Under the pieces are notes generated by a model that was not told where the DNA came from, ran no database searches, and worked only from the letters and a program-made list of their open reading frames with translations. DNA of 64,000 nucleotides, taken from assembly GCF_032854445.1 (NCBI RefSeq), contig NC_088298.1:12141504-12205503 (forward strand). The letters run 5' to 3'. This stretch comes from Liolophura sinensis (Eukaryota > Mollusca > Polyplacophora > Chitonida > Chitonidae). Shown here one piece after another: positions 24,655 through 36,839 of the stretch; the first letter of the stretch is position 1, and every line of letters starts with the position of its first letter. Made by a program: the position numbers and the translations under genes.

Positions 24655-25834
24655 GCACATGTACACATGCATGTATATGATGACAAGTGTGCATGATGTG
24701 TGCACATGGCACAAACAAAAACCTGTATCACATGTACACGTGCATGTATATGATGACAGTGTGCATCACGTGTGCACATGGCACAAGCAAAAAACCTGTA
24801 TCACATGTACACGTGCATGTGTATGATGACAGTGTGCATCATGTGTGCACATGGCACAAACAAAAAACCTGTATCACATGTACACGTGCATGTATATGAT
24901 GACAGTGTGCATCATGTGTGCACACGGCACAAACAAAAAACCTGTATCACATGTACACGTGCATGTATATAATGACAAGTGTGCATGATGTGTGCACATG
25001 GCACAAACAAAAACCTGTATCACATGTACACGTGCATGTATATGATGACAGTGTGCATCACGTGTGCACATGGCACAAGCAAAAAACCTGTATCACATGT
25101 ACACGTGCATGTATATGATGACGGTGTCTACCATGTGTGCAAATGGCACAAACAAAAAACCTGTATCACATGTACACGTGCATGTATATGATGACAAGTG
25201 TGCATGATGTGTGCAAATGGCACAAACAAAAAACCTGTATCACATGTACACGTGCATGTATATGATGACAAGTCTGCATGATGTGTGCAAATGGCACAAA
25301 CAAAAAACCTGTATCACATGTACACGTGCATGTATATGATGACAAGTCTGCATGATGTGTGCAAATGGCAAACAAAAAACCTGTATCACATGTACACGTG
25401 CATGTATATGATGACGGTGTCCACCATGTGTGCACATGGCACAAACAAAAACCTGTATCACATGTACACGTGCATGTATATAATGACAAGTGTGCATGAT
25501 GTGTGCAAATGGCACAAACAAAAACCTGTATCACATGTACACGTGCATGTATATGATGACAGTGTGCATCACGTGTGCACATGGCACAAGCAAAAAACCT
25601 GTATCACATGTACACGTGCATGTATATGATGACGGTGTCTACCATGTGCGCAAATGGCACAAACAAAAAACCTGTATCACATGTGCACGTGCATGTATAT
25701 GATGACAGTGTGCATCCTGTGTGCACATGGCACAAACAAAAAACCTGTATCACATGTGCACGTGCATGTATATGATGACAGTGTGCATCATGTGTACACA
25801 CGGCACAAACAAAAAACCTGTATCACATGTACAC
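24655..25834. repeat. 73-bp minisatellite, about 16 copies, with higher-order repeats
   Basis: The unit contains GGCACAAACAAAAAACCTGT, ATCACATGTACACGTGCATG and TATATGATGACAGTGTGCAT. Inside it, ACATGTACACGTGCATGT is close to a palindrome. Variant units recur in blocks: the four-unit pattern starting at 24687 returns at 24979 (292 bp = 4 x 73) and again at about 25490. Many overlapping open frames with HMYTCMY-type residues are by-products. Confidence 0.97.
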
Positions 25835-25948
25835 CTGAAGTTCAGTACCAATCACTGCACCTGAAGCTGTACTTCCTAAAACTTTACGTACCATTTATAA
25901 ATGTATTACAGTTGTGGTTTGCAGGAAAAGTCCTGTATGTATTATACT

Positions 25949-26050
25949 GCACCTTCACACCTGTGTGCACCTTCACACCTGTGTGCACCTTCACACCTGC
26001 GTGCACCTTCACATCTGCGTGCACCTTAACATCTGCTTGTACCTTAATTC
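25949..26050. repeat. 18-bp tandem repeat, about 5.5 copies
   Basis: The unit is GCACCTTCACACCTGTGT with increasing divergence to the right. It begins about 115 bp after the 73-bp array. Confidence 0.9.
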
Positions 26051-26540
26051 CTCAACCTTTCCGTATATGAAAGAGCCAAATTTTTAAGTTGATTTTGGAG
26101 GAAGTACATTGGTTGGATTTGCCAATTCCAAGGCTTCACAAAAAGTACAATATTATCACTCAACACATAATAATACCTTCAGAATATGCTTGATTAACAC
26201 CTTGCAAACAACCAAAAGGGTTGAAGAATTACAGTATTTGCATTCAGAGCAGTAAATCTCGTGGTTCTACCCTAGCCGGTGGCCGTGTAATTAGCCCTTA
26301 GGAGTACATTTATCTCTACTGCATACACCCATTAGTTCAACCCGTGTCCACCTTCATTTTCCTGTCTAGGCATAGCAATTGAAAGGACATGGTGCAATGA
26401 GGGTTTCACTGCAACTGTTGTATTTGTGTGTACAATCAAGAATAAGACTTAATCTACATTCAAAGAGAAGAAAAAAAATAATGTGTATAAAACTTGTGAC
26501 CAAGAAACCAAGAAAAGAAATTTGTATCTATGTATTGAGT
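26051..26540. other. No gene seen
   Basis: AT-rich sequence without clear repeats or exon-like frames. Confidence 0.45.
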
Positions 26541-26615
26541 TGATGGTTGCTTAGTGCTATACTCAAGACGAAGCACTATACTCAAGAAAAAGCACCGTAC
26601 TCAAGAAGAAGCACT
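26541..26615 (-). repeat. 18-19-bp triplication, possibly from a SINE family A relic
   Basis: TACTCAAGAMGAAGCAC is repeated three times. The left flank TTGATGGTTGCTTAGTGC and TATACTCAAG resembles the family A 3' segment TTGATTGGTGTTTTACGCC plus ATACTCAAG. The SINE origin is inferred from this weak match. Confidence 0.5.
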
Positions 26616-26619
26616 ATAG

Positions 26620-27735
26620 TTCCATATTATACATGATACAATAACACCTTATTTACAATACCCAGTTCTTAAAATAAGTACCTTCGTTAGGCATCCAACA
26701 AAAGACGAGCCACAGACTGACTCGGACTTCATGGGGGCCCTCTACTGAGGGGGCAATGTGGGCACTTACTTATATAATAATCCACATCTCTGATTAGGGA
26801 GTTTAATTAATTTATACATTTGAATATTAAAACCAAAAGTACACACTACAAAAGGCCACTGCAGTGGTAAGTTTTATGGGTGAAGGAAATTGGAGTATCT
26901 GCGTGAGCTAAACCACCTTCCATTGGAAACAATATGCCAAATCTCATCACCACAAATTTAAACACTTTTATTTGTAGATCGCTCTGAAATTAGCAAATGC
27001 TAATTGTTTATCCCAGCTGTAATAAAGACTGAGATGTGTTGTGCACTGATTCTACCAGATTTCATGCAGTCCATGTAGTTTACCTTACAACATCTGACCA
27101 TCGTGGAATGAGCTAGACTGAATGGATCACTCTGACATGGAGCATCACACAGTGAGCTAGATGTAGCTAGGCCGCGGTCACCCCCAATCCTGACACAACC
27201 TCCAGTCATGACAACCTCCTCTAAATTACACGCCAGAGGGCAACTCTCCTGGCCGAGGCTCTTAATCCCTTAGTGTGATCATATCTGTACAGACACAGGC
27301 TTAGTTTTGGAGATGTCAGGGGATGCCAGGACATGTCATTCAATACACTTTCTTAATTTGCTTCCTTGCAGAAAATGCTGTATCTTGTTGGAAAATGCAT
27401 ATAAATCTGTGCTAGAGCTACAAGGTTTGCGAATTTATTGTCCGATAATGTTGACACCTTGGTCATGTCGTATCATCTTGCCGTGTTACAAGAATGCTTG
27501 GTTTCAGAGGCATTTTCGTTTTTATTCAAAGTTATATTGGGGCTGTGATTTCTGCATTGTCCATTACCAAACCAAAGCTCACTCTGTACTTGTTAATGAA
27601 TGCGTGTCATATTTAAGAGAAATAACATAGGAGAAGCAAAGCCTCTGTGCATTTCTTCCTCTAGCGGAAAAGTTATCTTAAAGCGGCGGACTCTTTTGGG
27701 GGGTAGGACAGACTGGGGCTATAAATATTAACGTC
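26620..27735. other. No gene seen
   Basis: A 107-codon open frame at 27307-27630 (plus) has no domain, splice borders or unusual composition, so I leave it unannotated. Confidence 0.45.
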
Positions 27736-27740
27736 ACATT

Positions 27741-27915
27741 TTATTATTTATTTATCTGACTGGTGTTTCACACAGTAGTCAAGAAGATTTCATTTGTATG
27801 CCGGCGGCCAGCATTACGATGGGGGAAATCGACGGCCATCTGCAGGCATACCTCCGCAGACGAAGCCGGAGCTCGAGGAACTCATAGCAACCGCACAGGT
27901 GACAGAGTCATGCAT
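27741..27915 (-). mobile_element. Degenerate SINE family A with internal deletions
   Basis: Shows the ATTTATTTATCTGACTGGTG tail region, AGTCAAGAAGATTTCATTTG, CGGCGGCCAGCATTACGATG and a shortened core (CGACGGCCATCTGCAGG). The 5' head is present only as a remnant (AGGAACTCATAGCAACCGCA). Confidence 0.8.
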
Positions 27916-28286
27916 GATTTTCTTCTGCTGATTCAATGCTCTGCTTTGAGTTTTCAAGTTGTGAATTTTGTTATGACTATATAATTATCAAAATGGCTAA
28001 AAAAATTCTGAAAGGGTTAGCGACATTGGCGAAAGGGAAAAAAAAAGGCCATTACTAGCACAGTATATATACTGTAAGCAATAAAATGTCATCTGTGATT
28101 AAGCCACTTGTTTTGTCAGGTATGGAGAGTTCTTTTTTCAGCGTTGCAAAAGGGTATGAGAACAAAAAGTAAAATTGAAAAATCATCTAAGTTGTGACAA
28201 AGGTGGACTGTGCCACCAATTGTTCCTGTTAAAGACATATTTATCTGAAAAGCCTTCAAGAACAAAATCATATAAACTATTAAAAT

Positions 28287-28398
28287 CAGGCACAAAAAAT
28301 GTGGATTTTCAGTTTTATTTTGTGTTTTATGGGCGAGTTGACACTCTATTAAAAAATAAAAATGAAAATCCACCCTTTTTTTGTGTTCTTTGCCTGAT
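28287..28398. repeat. Short inverted repeat (about 36- and 45-bp arms)
   Basis: TCAGGCACAAAAAATGTGGA through TTTTATTTT (28287-28322) pairs with AAAATAAAAATGAAAATCCA through TTTGCCTGA (about 28353-28398). The arms differ by small indels. It may be a MITE or a local hairpin. Confidence 0.65.
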
Positions 28399-28399
28399 G

Positions 28400-31300
28400 A
28401 CAAAACAAAATTTTCACTGTAAACTGTCCAGAAGCATTACGGTATAATTTCAACTTAATTTCATTTTATCACAGACCATCTGCTTATATTCTCAATACTC
28501 ATCATACATATAATCTTCAAGAACATTTTGCCTTGGTATCTATACTATAGCTACAGGCATTACCTTTGTGACCAGCTGCATGGACACGGGCAGTGGAGCC
28601 ACTGTGGACTGACTGAGGGCTTAACAGGTCACCCCAGGCCAATCAGTAGTCTGTCTCATTAATATCCAGGTAGTCAGTGCCCAGTGGCAGATAATAAACA
28701 TCATTTGGTCTTAATTAGGAGTCTTGTACTGGGTAAAAGTTACTGATATAACACCACCCTTACCCCCCAGGGACCTGCTGATGTACCTATGGTGGTCAGC
28801 CATGACAAATGACCATGTAGGCTTACAGCGGGGGTGATCTTTGAACTTGAAAGGAATGCTTACATTACAGATCCTTCTCATTTGATGGAAGTCACAGGGT
28901 GCCAGACTTTTGTTTTTTTTTTTTAATATTCACCGACAGGCGAGATTTCACACAAGCTCATACAATTAAATATACAGTGAAATAAACTCACAAGTGCAAT
29001 ATTTTATGTGTTTATATTTGCAACAGCCAAGATCTGATCTACTGACCATTTACAAAGGAACATTCCCTAAGGAAGCGTAGCCAAATGTTGTTCGCAAACC
29101 AATCATTCGCTATCTGAGAATTTCACGCTTGATCAATTTTGAAACAGGCCGAGAGACCCTCCTCCCGTTGCGATCTATTCACAATTGGTGTAAACTGGAT
29201 TCTGACTAAGCTTGTAAGATCTCTGGGCAAGCGTGACGTCGCTGTCATCAGGGCCAAAGAAAGATGAAAGTTCAATTTGGCGCCCCTATGAGGGGACGAA
29301 AGCAAATCTAAAGAGTAATGGCCGGATACTGATATTGACTGTTGCTTCGGTTACTACAATGGATAAAAGCTGTTTGTGAAAATTATACAACACATTTTTC
29401 TTTTATATTTCAGGTTGAGAAGAAAATGTGCGATACCGACCAGTAGACAAACATTTAGGATACTATAAATTCTGATTCAAGTTAGAAGTAGGCCTACATA
29501 CAAGAGCGCTTCAGCCAGTATACATTTAAATAATCTTCTTGCTGGTTACATAAAATAATCTCTGCATCAAAACCTACACATGTATTTCGGGGCAGTGTAC
29601 AAATCTTTCAATTTTCAGGAGTTCTATGTCGGATGTACAACACATGGCACCGCCAGAGCGATCATTAAGGGGAGGTTATATGCACAGGTGTAATCCCATA
29701 TATACTTGCATATGACAATGGCACTCAGTCGATGGGCACAGCTAGGTAATCGTTTCAGAGTTCAGGAAGTCTCTTTGAACCTTGAATGATATGGCTTGGT
29801 GGTTAAAATTAACACAACATAAAGTATTATGTGTAATGTTTAGTTTATTTGCTCTTTATAGCAAACTGCTCTAGATGCATCTACTGGATGGTATGTGAAT
29901 GAGTTCATTTCAGTAACTTATGACACCTGCTGATAATCAGAATAAAGGGAGTTCATTTTTAATGTCCAGATGCTGATCCCCTCCATGAGCGCTTGTCACT
30001 GATAACTGTACACATTTTACGTGAATGTGAACGTGTAAAAGGTGGCAACAATGAAACAACTGTCAATCCAGGAGAATTTCACCAAACTTGGTCTTAAAGT
30101 GAGACACAGAATTGTTTCATGTTGTTATGGGGAATACATGACATGGAAATCCCAGTTTCAACTAACACAAAACCAACAATATTTTCTTTACTACTCAAGC
30201 ACATAATTTTCTTGGCATGCACCTTTTAGCCTTCATACATGCACTTGACTTTTTTAAAAAAATCCTATGCTAATATCAACATATGCATGGGTGTTTCCTT
30301 TACCCAAATTAAGCGGGCTGTCACTAAAGTCTCACTGATTCTATATACATGTATATTCCCATATTCAACCAAAAACTAAACTTTTTAACAAAATTTTTTA
30401 AAGTACTCTTAATTTATATTTTAATCATAGCTGCAACTACTAATATACATAAGTAAATGTTGTATAACAAAGATAAATATTACAGATATGGTCAATTAGG
30501 AGCTGGAAGTCCGTTATATGTTAAATACATAACCCAGATTTATTAGATTATATCATAAAGAATACAGCATAAAGTCCCCCAGACATTCGGTTAAACTAAC
30601 ACATTTTGCCTCATTACTGATTCACTAATCTGCGTATGACTGGAGGCAAACAGCATACAAACAATTACGACTGGGAATTTGCCGTTTCATCATCTGCCAT
30701 ATTCCTGAGCAACTGTAAGATCTCGGAATATACAGCAAAGCATACATAAAGATCACGTGCATTTACAATAACAATGTGTAATTCTTTTATTGTACATAAA
30801 TCGCGACAAAGTCCAGTCCACTGTAACAGGCAGGTACAACAATTTTCGGTGGTGTGCTTCTCGGTCTTCTATATGTCACGAATTTTATGATTGGAATCTA
30901 TGTGTCGAAACAGATCTTGCAAACAGAATAAAGCATATGCACTGCAACAAAATAGGAGATGTAGATATGAAACGTGACTGTTTGTTACTGCCGACGCAAC
31001 CGACACAGCGTGGAGCTGCACTGTAGGCCTTCTGAGGCCGCCACTCCCTTTCTAACTGCTGGATACTGGAGGGTCATCAGCAGGAGAAGAAGATCCCAAT
31101 ACAAAGGGATTAATAAAGGTGATGAAGTAATTCTCTAAAACGTGAATGGGAGAGTGTAACATCAGAAAACTGCTGACAAAGTGTGACTCCCAGCTGAGCT
31201 GACATTGAGTAATTCAGGACATCACTCAGTACATAATTGATGTTGAATGGTCACACCTCTTTTCTTATGAAATCAACCACGGCTGACCAACACGTGCTTT

Positions 31301-31780
31301 CACATTTAATTATGTGCCCTTAGGCTTACAACAAACTACAGGTAGGTCTTCAATCTGGGAACATTTTCAGTGATTTTAGTTAAGCAGCACATTTTTACAG
31401 TTATTGCTGTACAGTTTATTCCAGGAGCACTTTGCAAATTTTCATTGGTGCACAAACAGGCATATAGGCACCGTGATGTTTTATTCATCTCGGGCTTGTT
31501 CAGGTCACACAACTTTTGCTATATAACTCCATCTCAGTCAAGAAAGTTTGTGATTTTTATTACGTTTATTCTCATCGTGGTGATAGAACAGTTCGTCTAC
31601 CAATCAAAAAGTTACCGTGACACAGTCATACGTTGGGATTATAGTTCCATACTTGCAGGTAGGTCTATCGATATCGGAATTGTGCGGTTTTCAGAAAGGT
31701 TCTTCGCAAGAGGACAAGGCTAAAATCTCGTCTAAATCATAATTTCATCTGATCAAGACCAATCGCAAACTTGTCGTCAA
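28400..31780. other. No gene seen in 3.4 kb
   Basis: Looks single-copy. A T run lies at about 28912-28924. Short frames have no supporting evidence. Confidence 0.5.
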
Positions 31781-31784
31781 AATT

Positions 31785-31935
31785 ACAATCATTAAATTTA
31801 ATTGGAAATGGTATGAAAGTTCCCAATGCAATTGAGACAATCATTAAATTTAATCGGAAATGGTATGAAAGTTGCCAATGCAATTGAGACAATCATTAAA
31901 TTTAATTGGAAATGGTATGGAAGTTGCAATTGAGA
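31785..31935. repeat. 52-bp tandem repeat, about 3 copies
   Basis: ACAATCATTAAATTTAATYG recurs at 31785, 31837 and 31889, followed each time by GAAATGGTATGAAAGTTG-like sequence. Confidence 0.93.
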
Positions 31936-32354
31936 ATCAATCATTTGCGATCTTGAAACTTCACGTTTAAAACGCTTGCGATTTTTGGCTACACTCCCTA
32001 AATAATAATCTCAATTCACCTTCAACTCATGAATGAATGAAACTTTTATTTAAAGAGAGAATCTCTTTAATTTTTAGTCAGATTTAACGATTTGCTCTTT
32101 CCAGAGGCGCACTATAACATTACATGAACATTAAACAAGTACTAACAGTATATACAATTCCATTTTTAAACACATGAAAGCAGTCAATAATATATCACTA
32201 CATATATCAGTTTATGTAAATTTACTGGTTGAAATAATTTTACAAATAAAGTGACTGAAAAGTAAGAAAGCAATGGTGGTGTTTCAATTAGACATTCTAA
32301 ACTGTTCCAATCATGACATCCCACTACTGTAAAACTGTTTTTCATAACAGTCAG

Positions 32355-32527
32355 CCAGCTCATGCTGGCTTCCTCTCCGGCTGTAAGTGGGAAGGTCTGC
32401 CATCAACCTGCGGATGGTTGTGGGTTTCCCCCGGGCTGGGCCCGGTTTCCACCCACCATAATGCTGGCCGCCATCGTATAAGTGAAATATTTTTGAGTAC
32501 GGCGTAAAACACCAATCAAATAAATAA
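32355..32527 (+). mobile_element. SINE family A, 5'-truncated, with target-site duplication
   Basis: The copy starts within the body (CAGCTCATGCTGGCTTCCTC) and is complete from there to the CAATCAAATAAATAAA tail. The whole tRNA-like head is absent. A perfect 11-bp duplication ATAACAGTCAG at 32344-32354 and 32528-32538 shows that it inserted in this shortened form. Confidence 0.93.
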
Positions 32528-32565
32528 ATAACAGTCAGGCTTATGTTCATCAGAATGAAGGTTGT

Positions 32566-32757
32566 TTACAGTTGATGTAAGCAATTTCTTGTGTACTGCT
32601 GTGTTTTTAACGAGCAATTCTTCTGGATATAGTGGTGACTCGTCGTGCAAAGATTTAAAATTAAAGAAATCATACGATATCTGATGTGATCAGAAATTGG
32701 CATCCAGTGTAGAGAAACATGAGCCTGGTAGAGAATGAACAGTGACACCAGCTTCAC
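32566..32757 (-). pseudogene. Remnant of a non-LTR retrotransposon (LINE) ORF2 C-terminal region
   Basis: The minus-strand open frame contains LHWMPISDHIRYRMISLIL, which fits the LHWLPI..RI.YK..LL segment found after the reverse transcriptase domain in many LINE ORF2 proteins. About 60 codons remain, with no start, catalytic motif or 3' end, so it is a dead fragment. It lies 27 bp from the end of the SINE insertion at 32355-32538. The motif match is from memory of the family. Confidence 0.5.
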
Positions 32758-32759
32758 TT

Positions 32760-34630
32760 GGAGCTACATGACAGCATAAGGTGAGTTCTACAGAGTTATC
32801 TCCCACACTGCTACAGCAGAGTGAAAGGTTTGCAGGAGTTATCTCCTCCTATAATTCACCTAGCAATAAACTGAAGGCCTCACCTTCTGATTTTCTTCCC
32901 AGCTAAATTGGTTGATGAAAATAGATGAAGTATTTCATGACTAATCTTTCTTCAATATTCTTCAACTTTACTCAAATGAATTCCTTCACCGAAAGCACCA
33001 GGCTACTCTGCATTCAGTTTTTTTTTGCATACAGTACAATCTCACCATAGCTTAATTTCACAGCAAGAACATAAAATAAAATACATTTATTTTACATTTG
33101 TGATGGACTCTTCACAGAGACTTATGTAGATGTTAAAAAATTCTTTGTTGAAGATAACTCAAGCTTATCACAACAAGTATGGTCAGTGTATACTGATTTT
33201 TTTTTAGTCTGGTAATAATTAAAGAGATAGTTACTTTAAAGAAATTAACACTGAATCAAAAAAAAAATACTAAACGAAATTCCACTTGGAGATGCTTTAT
33301 TGGAGGGTCGGTCGGTCGGTTTACGATGAATAAACATATTTTTACGATGGCCAGATTACAATGAAATGTAACTTACCTATCAGTCTGATTAATTTCAGTT
33401 CTTTTAGGAAACTGTGCCTCAATAAATACTACAGTTTGTCGCTTCTGAACGTGTGTACACTGTATCATGATGTAATGTGTTTTGGCAGAACTCTGCTCAT
33501 TTTCGTAACACGGTAAACTTGACTTGTTCACCATTTTAGCCAACTAATAGCTGATTGGCTGGCAGATTTAGCGTCTGATGGAATTACATCAGCACTGCTA
33601 AACAGCCGGGTATTGATCCGCTGTGACACAGACAGAACGTGAAACTCTGCGCACTTGACAGGGGAAGATAGAGAGGCTCTGGAGAGGAAAATCTCCCCAC
33701 CGTGACAGATCTGAGCTGAACAGCCTCTATGCTTATTAAGGCAGACAGGAGACAGGCTATAGGAAGACAAGACGGCAGCTAGGCCTGAAAACAAAGGAGT
33801 GCATTTCAAATATAACCATAGCAATTGCCCGTGTCTGTTTCTGCCATGGCAATGCCACAGCACAAAGAGATTGGCGTGGCGGAGAACATTCTACAAAGCC
33901 ATTTCTGAATCTAAGTCAAAATTTAAAATATGATTTTAGACGGTGCTATTGATCCCTCAACATAACAATTTTGACCACTGCTTAAATGTTACCATATTAA
34001 GACAAAATTTCAATTTCCATTACCAAAAAGCAAGCATTTGACAAGTTCTATAATTCTGACCTAGGACAGAAATGGCTTTGCGCAACTAGTCCATGGTATT
34101 CAACTTACAATAATCGATTTAGGTTTGCACTCACCAGGGCATTATTATCTGTCTCAAAACCAACAGATTTAAATCAAATCCCTCTCTCCGCATGTTTTTC
34201 TTTCGCAAATTTTATTTCATTAATTTTATTTCAGATTATATTTCTACATTTCAAAGTTAGAAACACATGAATACCCTTCCCGGGACAATATCTACAAGGA
34301 ACAAGGATGGTATAAGTCAAAAAGGTTGAAATTTGTGCTTCTTTTGCAATGTTTTTTGTCAAGCAGAATATGATCTTGATTTTCATATTGGACAAAATAT
34401 TCTGCATTAGGTTGCAATCTTCTCCGTCAGTTTTGTCAGTTTCCAGTAAAAAAAAAAACTATAGTAAATTACATTCACCGTAGTCCCCAACACAGATGTC
34501 GCGTGTCTAATAATTTCGACTTTCGCTATCGTTTATCTAACTCCCATTTCATACACCTCAGCCATCCTGCACATCAAATGTTCACTACACTGCGGCAAAG
34601 CTGATTCAGTGGGTATTAAGCCCAGACTCT
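32760..34630. other. No gene seen
   Basis: Holds (GGTC)n at 33306-33320. The 111-codon minus frame at 33528-33863 shows no domain or splice borders. Confidence 0.5.
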
Positions 34631-34633
34631 GTG

Positions 34634-34721
34634 CACATTAATGGTAATGTACTGACACATTAATGGTAATGTACTGACACATTAATGGTAATGTACTGAC
34701 ACATTAATGGTAATGTACTGA
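34634..34721. repeat. 22-bp tandem repeat, 4 copies
   Basis: Four virtually identical units of CACATTAATGGTAATGTACT plus GA. The core ATTAATGGTAAT is almost palindromic. Confidence 0.96.
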
Positions 34722-35536
34722 CAGACATGTAATCATATCCAGAAGTCCAGCTGTGTCAGTATTAAAAGGCTACAGGAATATGCCCCTGCAGACCATTCTG
34801 CTGAACACACCGTACTTCCACAGATAAAAAGAAATTTTTAAAGTTTTTTTAGGAGGGCCTCTTAGGTCAAATTTAAGAAACATTTTTGTGACAAAGAGAT
34901 AAAGACAACTTCTGTTTTGTCTTTATTACACGCACGTGTCATGGCTTTGGATATCAATAATAAATTAAACGCAACTGAAGAATCCAGTTTTTCGGGGGGA
35001 AAAATATGCAATTATTTTGGACTGGAATTCCGGAGCACATAGTGTACCTGTTACTGGTATAAGAATAGCCCTAAATACTTCCTTGAAAGTGTCACTAAAG
35101 TGTCTAATGTCAGACCTATTTTTGTGATTTGTAACCAGAATCTGCATGCACTACTGTAGATTTATGCTTACTTTCTAGTACTGCAAGTTAAAACTTTGAC
35201 ATATTTATCTTAAGATGAACATAATAAGGTGGTTAAAATTTCAATTTCTGGGCCCAAACATCTAAGCTCCAAAATCGTATATTTCAAATCTTGTCACAAA
35301 TGTCAGAAATCGCTTTGTGGACTGGGCCACAGCCAGAACTACTGTAGCAAGTAGTGTTGTCATCTTGAGCCAACCTTCAAACTATAAGGACCACAAAACG
35401 TGTATTCTTTCAGCTTAAAACCTTTCATTTGGTATCCAACATACGATGGTCATTGTGTCAATGAGTAAGTTTTATTTACATACATATATAAATATATGGC
35501 TAATGCTAAAGCAAGTAAACACAGTGTTTCATATAC
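34722..35536. other. No gene seen
   Basis: AT-rich, without recognisable features. Confidence 0.45.
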
Positions 35537-36580
35537 ATGTACTCAATAGATATAAGTGTATATCCAAACCCTCACATGAACCCTATGTACTCAATAGATA
35601 TAAGTGTATATACAAACCCTGACATGAACCCTATGTACTCAATAGATATATGTGTATATCCAAACCCTGACATGAACCCTATGTACTCAATAGATATAAG
35701 TGTATATCCAAATTCTGACATGAACCCTATGTACTCATAAGGTTCATGCCGAACTCTGATATGAACCCTATGTACTCAATAGATATACATGTAAGTGTAT
35801 ATCCAAACCCTCACATGAACCCTATGTACTCAATAGATATAAGTGTATATCCAAACCCTGACATGAACCCTATGTACTCAATAGATATAAGTGTATATAC
35901 AAACCCTGACATGAACCCTATGTACTCAATAGATATAAGTGTATATACAAACTCTGATATGAACCCTATGTACTCAAAAGATATGTGTATATACAAACCC
36001 TGACATGAACCCTATGTACTCAATAGGTATATGTGTATATCCAAACCTTGACATGAACCCTATGTACTCAATAGATATAAGTGTATATCCAAATTCTGAC
36101 ATGAACCATATGTACTCATAAGGTTCATGCCGAACTCTGATATGAGCCCTATGTATTCAAGAGATATAATTGTACATCCCAACTCTGATATGAACCCTAC
36201 GTACTCAATAGATATAAGTGTATATCCAAACCCTGACATGAACCCTATGTACTCAATAGATATAAGTGTATATACAAACCCTGACATGAACCCTATGTAC
36301 TCAATAGATATATGTGTATATTCAAACCCTGACATGAACCCTATGTACTCAATAGATATAAGTGTATATACAAACCCTGACATGAACCCTATGTACTCAG
36401 TAGATATATGTGTATATCCAAACCCTGACATGAACCCTATGAACTCAATAGATTGAAGTGTATATCAGAACTCTGATATGAACCCTATGTACTCAAAAGA
36501 TATGTGTATATCCGGACTCTGATATGAACCCTATGTACTCAAAAGATATAAGTGTTTATCCAAACTCTGATATGAACCCT
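35537..36580. repeat. 48-bp minisatellite, about 21 copies, with a duplicated block
   Basis: The unit is GTACTCAATAGATATAAGTG plus TATATCCAAACCCTGACATG plus AACCCTAT. Because 48 is divisible by three, 16-residue repeats (MYSIDISVYPNPDMNP) appear in several open frames on both strands. A rare variant junction (CATAAGGTTCATGCCGAACT) occurs at 35737 and 36118, 381 bp apart, showing duplication of a block of about eight units. Confidence 0.97.
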
Positions 36581-36631
36581 GAAACTTGAAGAACTGTCAC
36601 CATTATCTTTAAAATTATCTTTTGATTTTTT

Positions 36632-36835
36632 TTCATTTATTTATATGATTGATGTTTTACGCCATACTCAAGACTATTTCAATTACATGACAGTGTTCAG
36701 CATTGTGGCAAGAGGAAAACGGGCAGAGCCCGGGGTGAAAGCCACGATCATCTGCAGGTAGCTGGCAAGAGTCGCAGAGGAAACCAGCATATGCTGAGCG
36801 ACTGCATTGGTGGGAGGCTACTAATGCGCTACTTA
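36632..36835 (-). mobile_element. SINE family A, diverged
   Basis: The tail side CATTTATTTATATGATTGAT is followed by TTTTACGCCATACTCAAGAC, GGGCAGAGCCCGGGG, a diverged core and a rearranged head-side segment (GAGCGACTGCATTGGTG, then TAATGCGCTA). It begins about 50 bp after the 48-bp array. Confidence 0.85.
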
Positions 36836-36839
36836 CCTT

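Noticed and set aside
24655-25834. A CRISPR-like array of regularly spaced repeats
   Set aside because: The whole 73-bp unit is conserved, with no unique spacers, and the DNA is eukaryotic; it is a minisatellite. The same holds for the other arrays.
31370-31723. A 117-codon plus-strand frame as a gene
   Set aside because: No recognisable domain or splice borders; it is an isolated frame in AT-rich DNA.
33528-33863. A 111-codon minus-strand frame as a gene
   Set aside because: No domain, no clear splice borders and no support from composition; the length is possible by chance in 64 kb.
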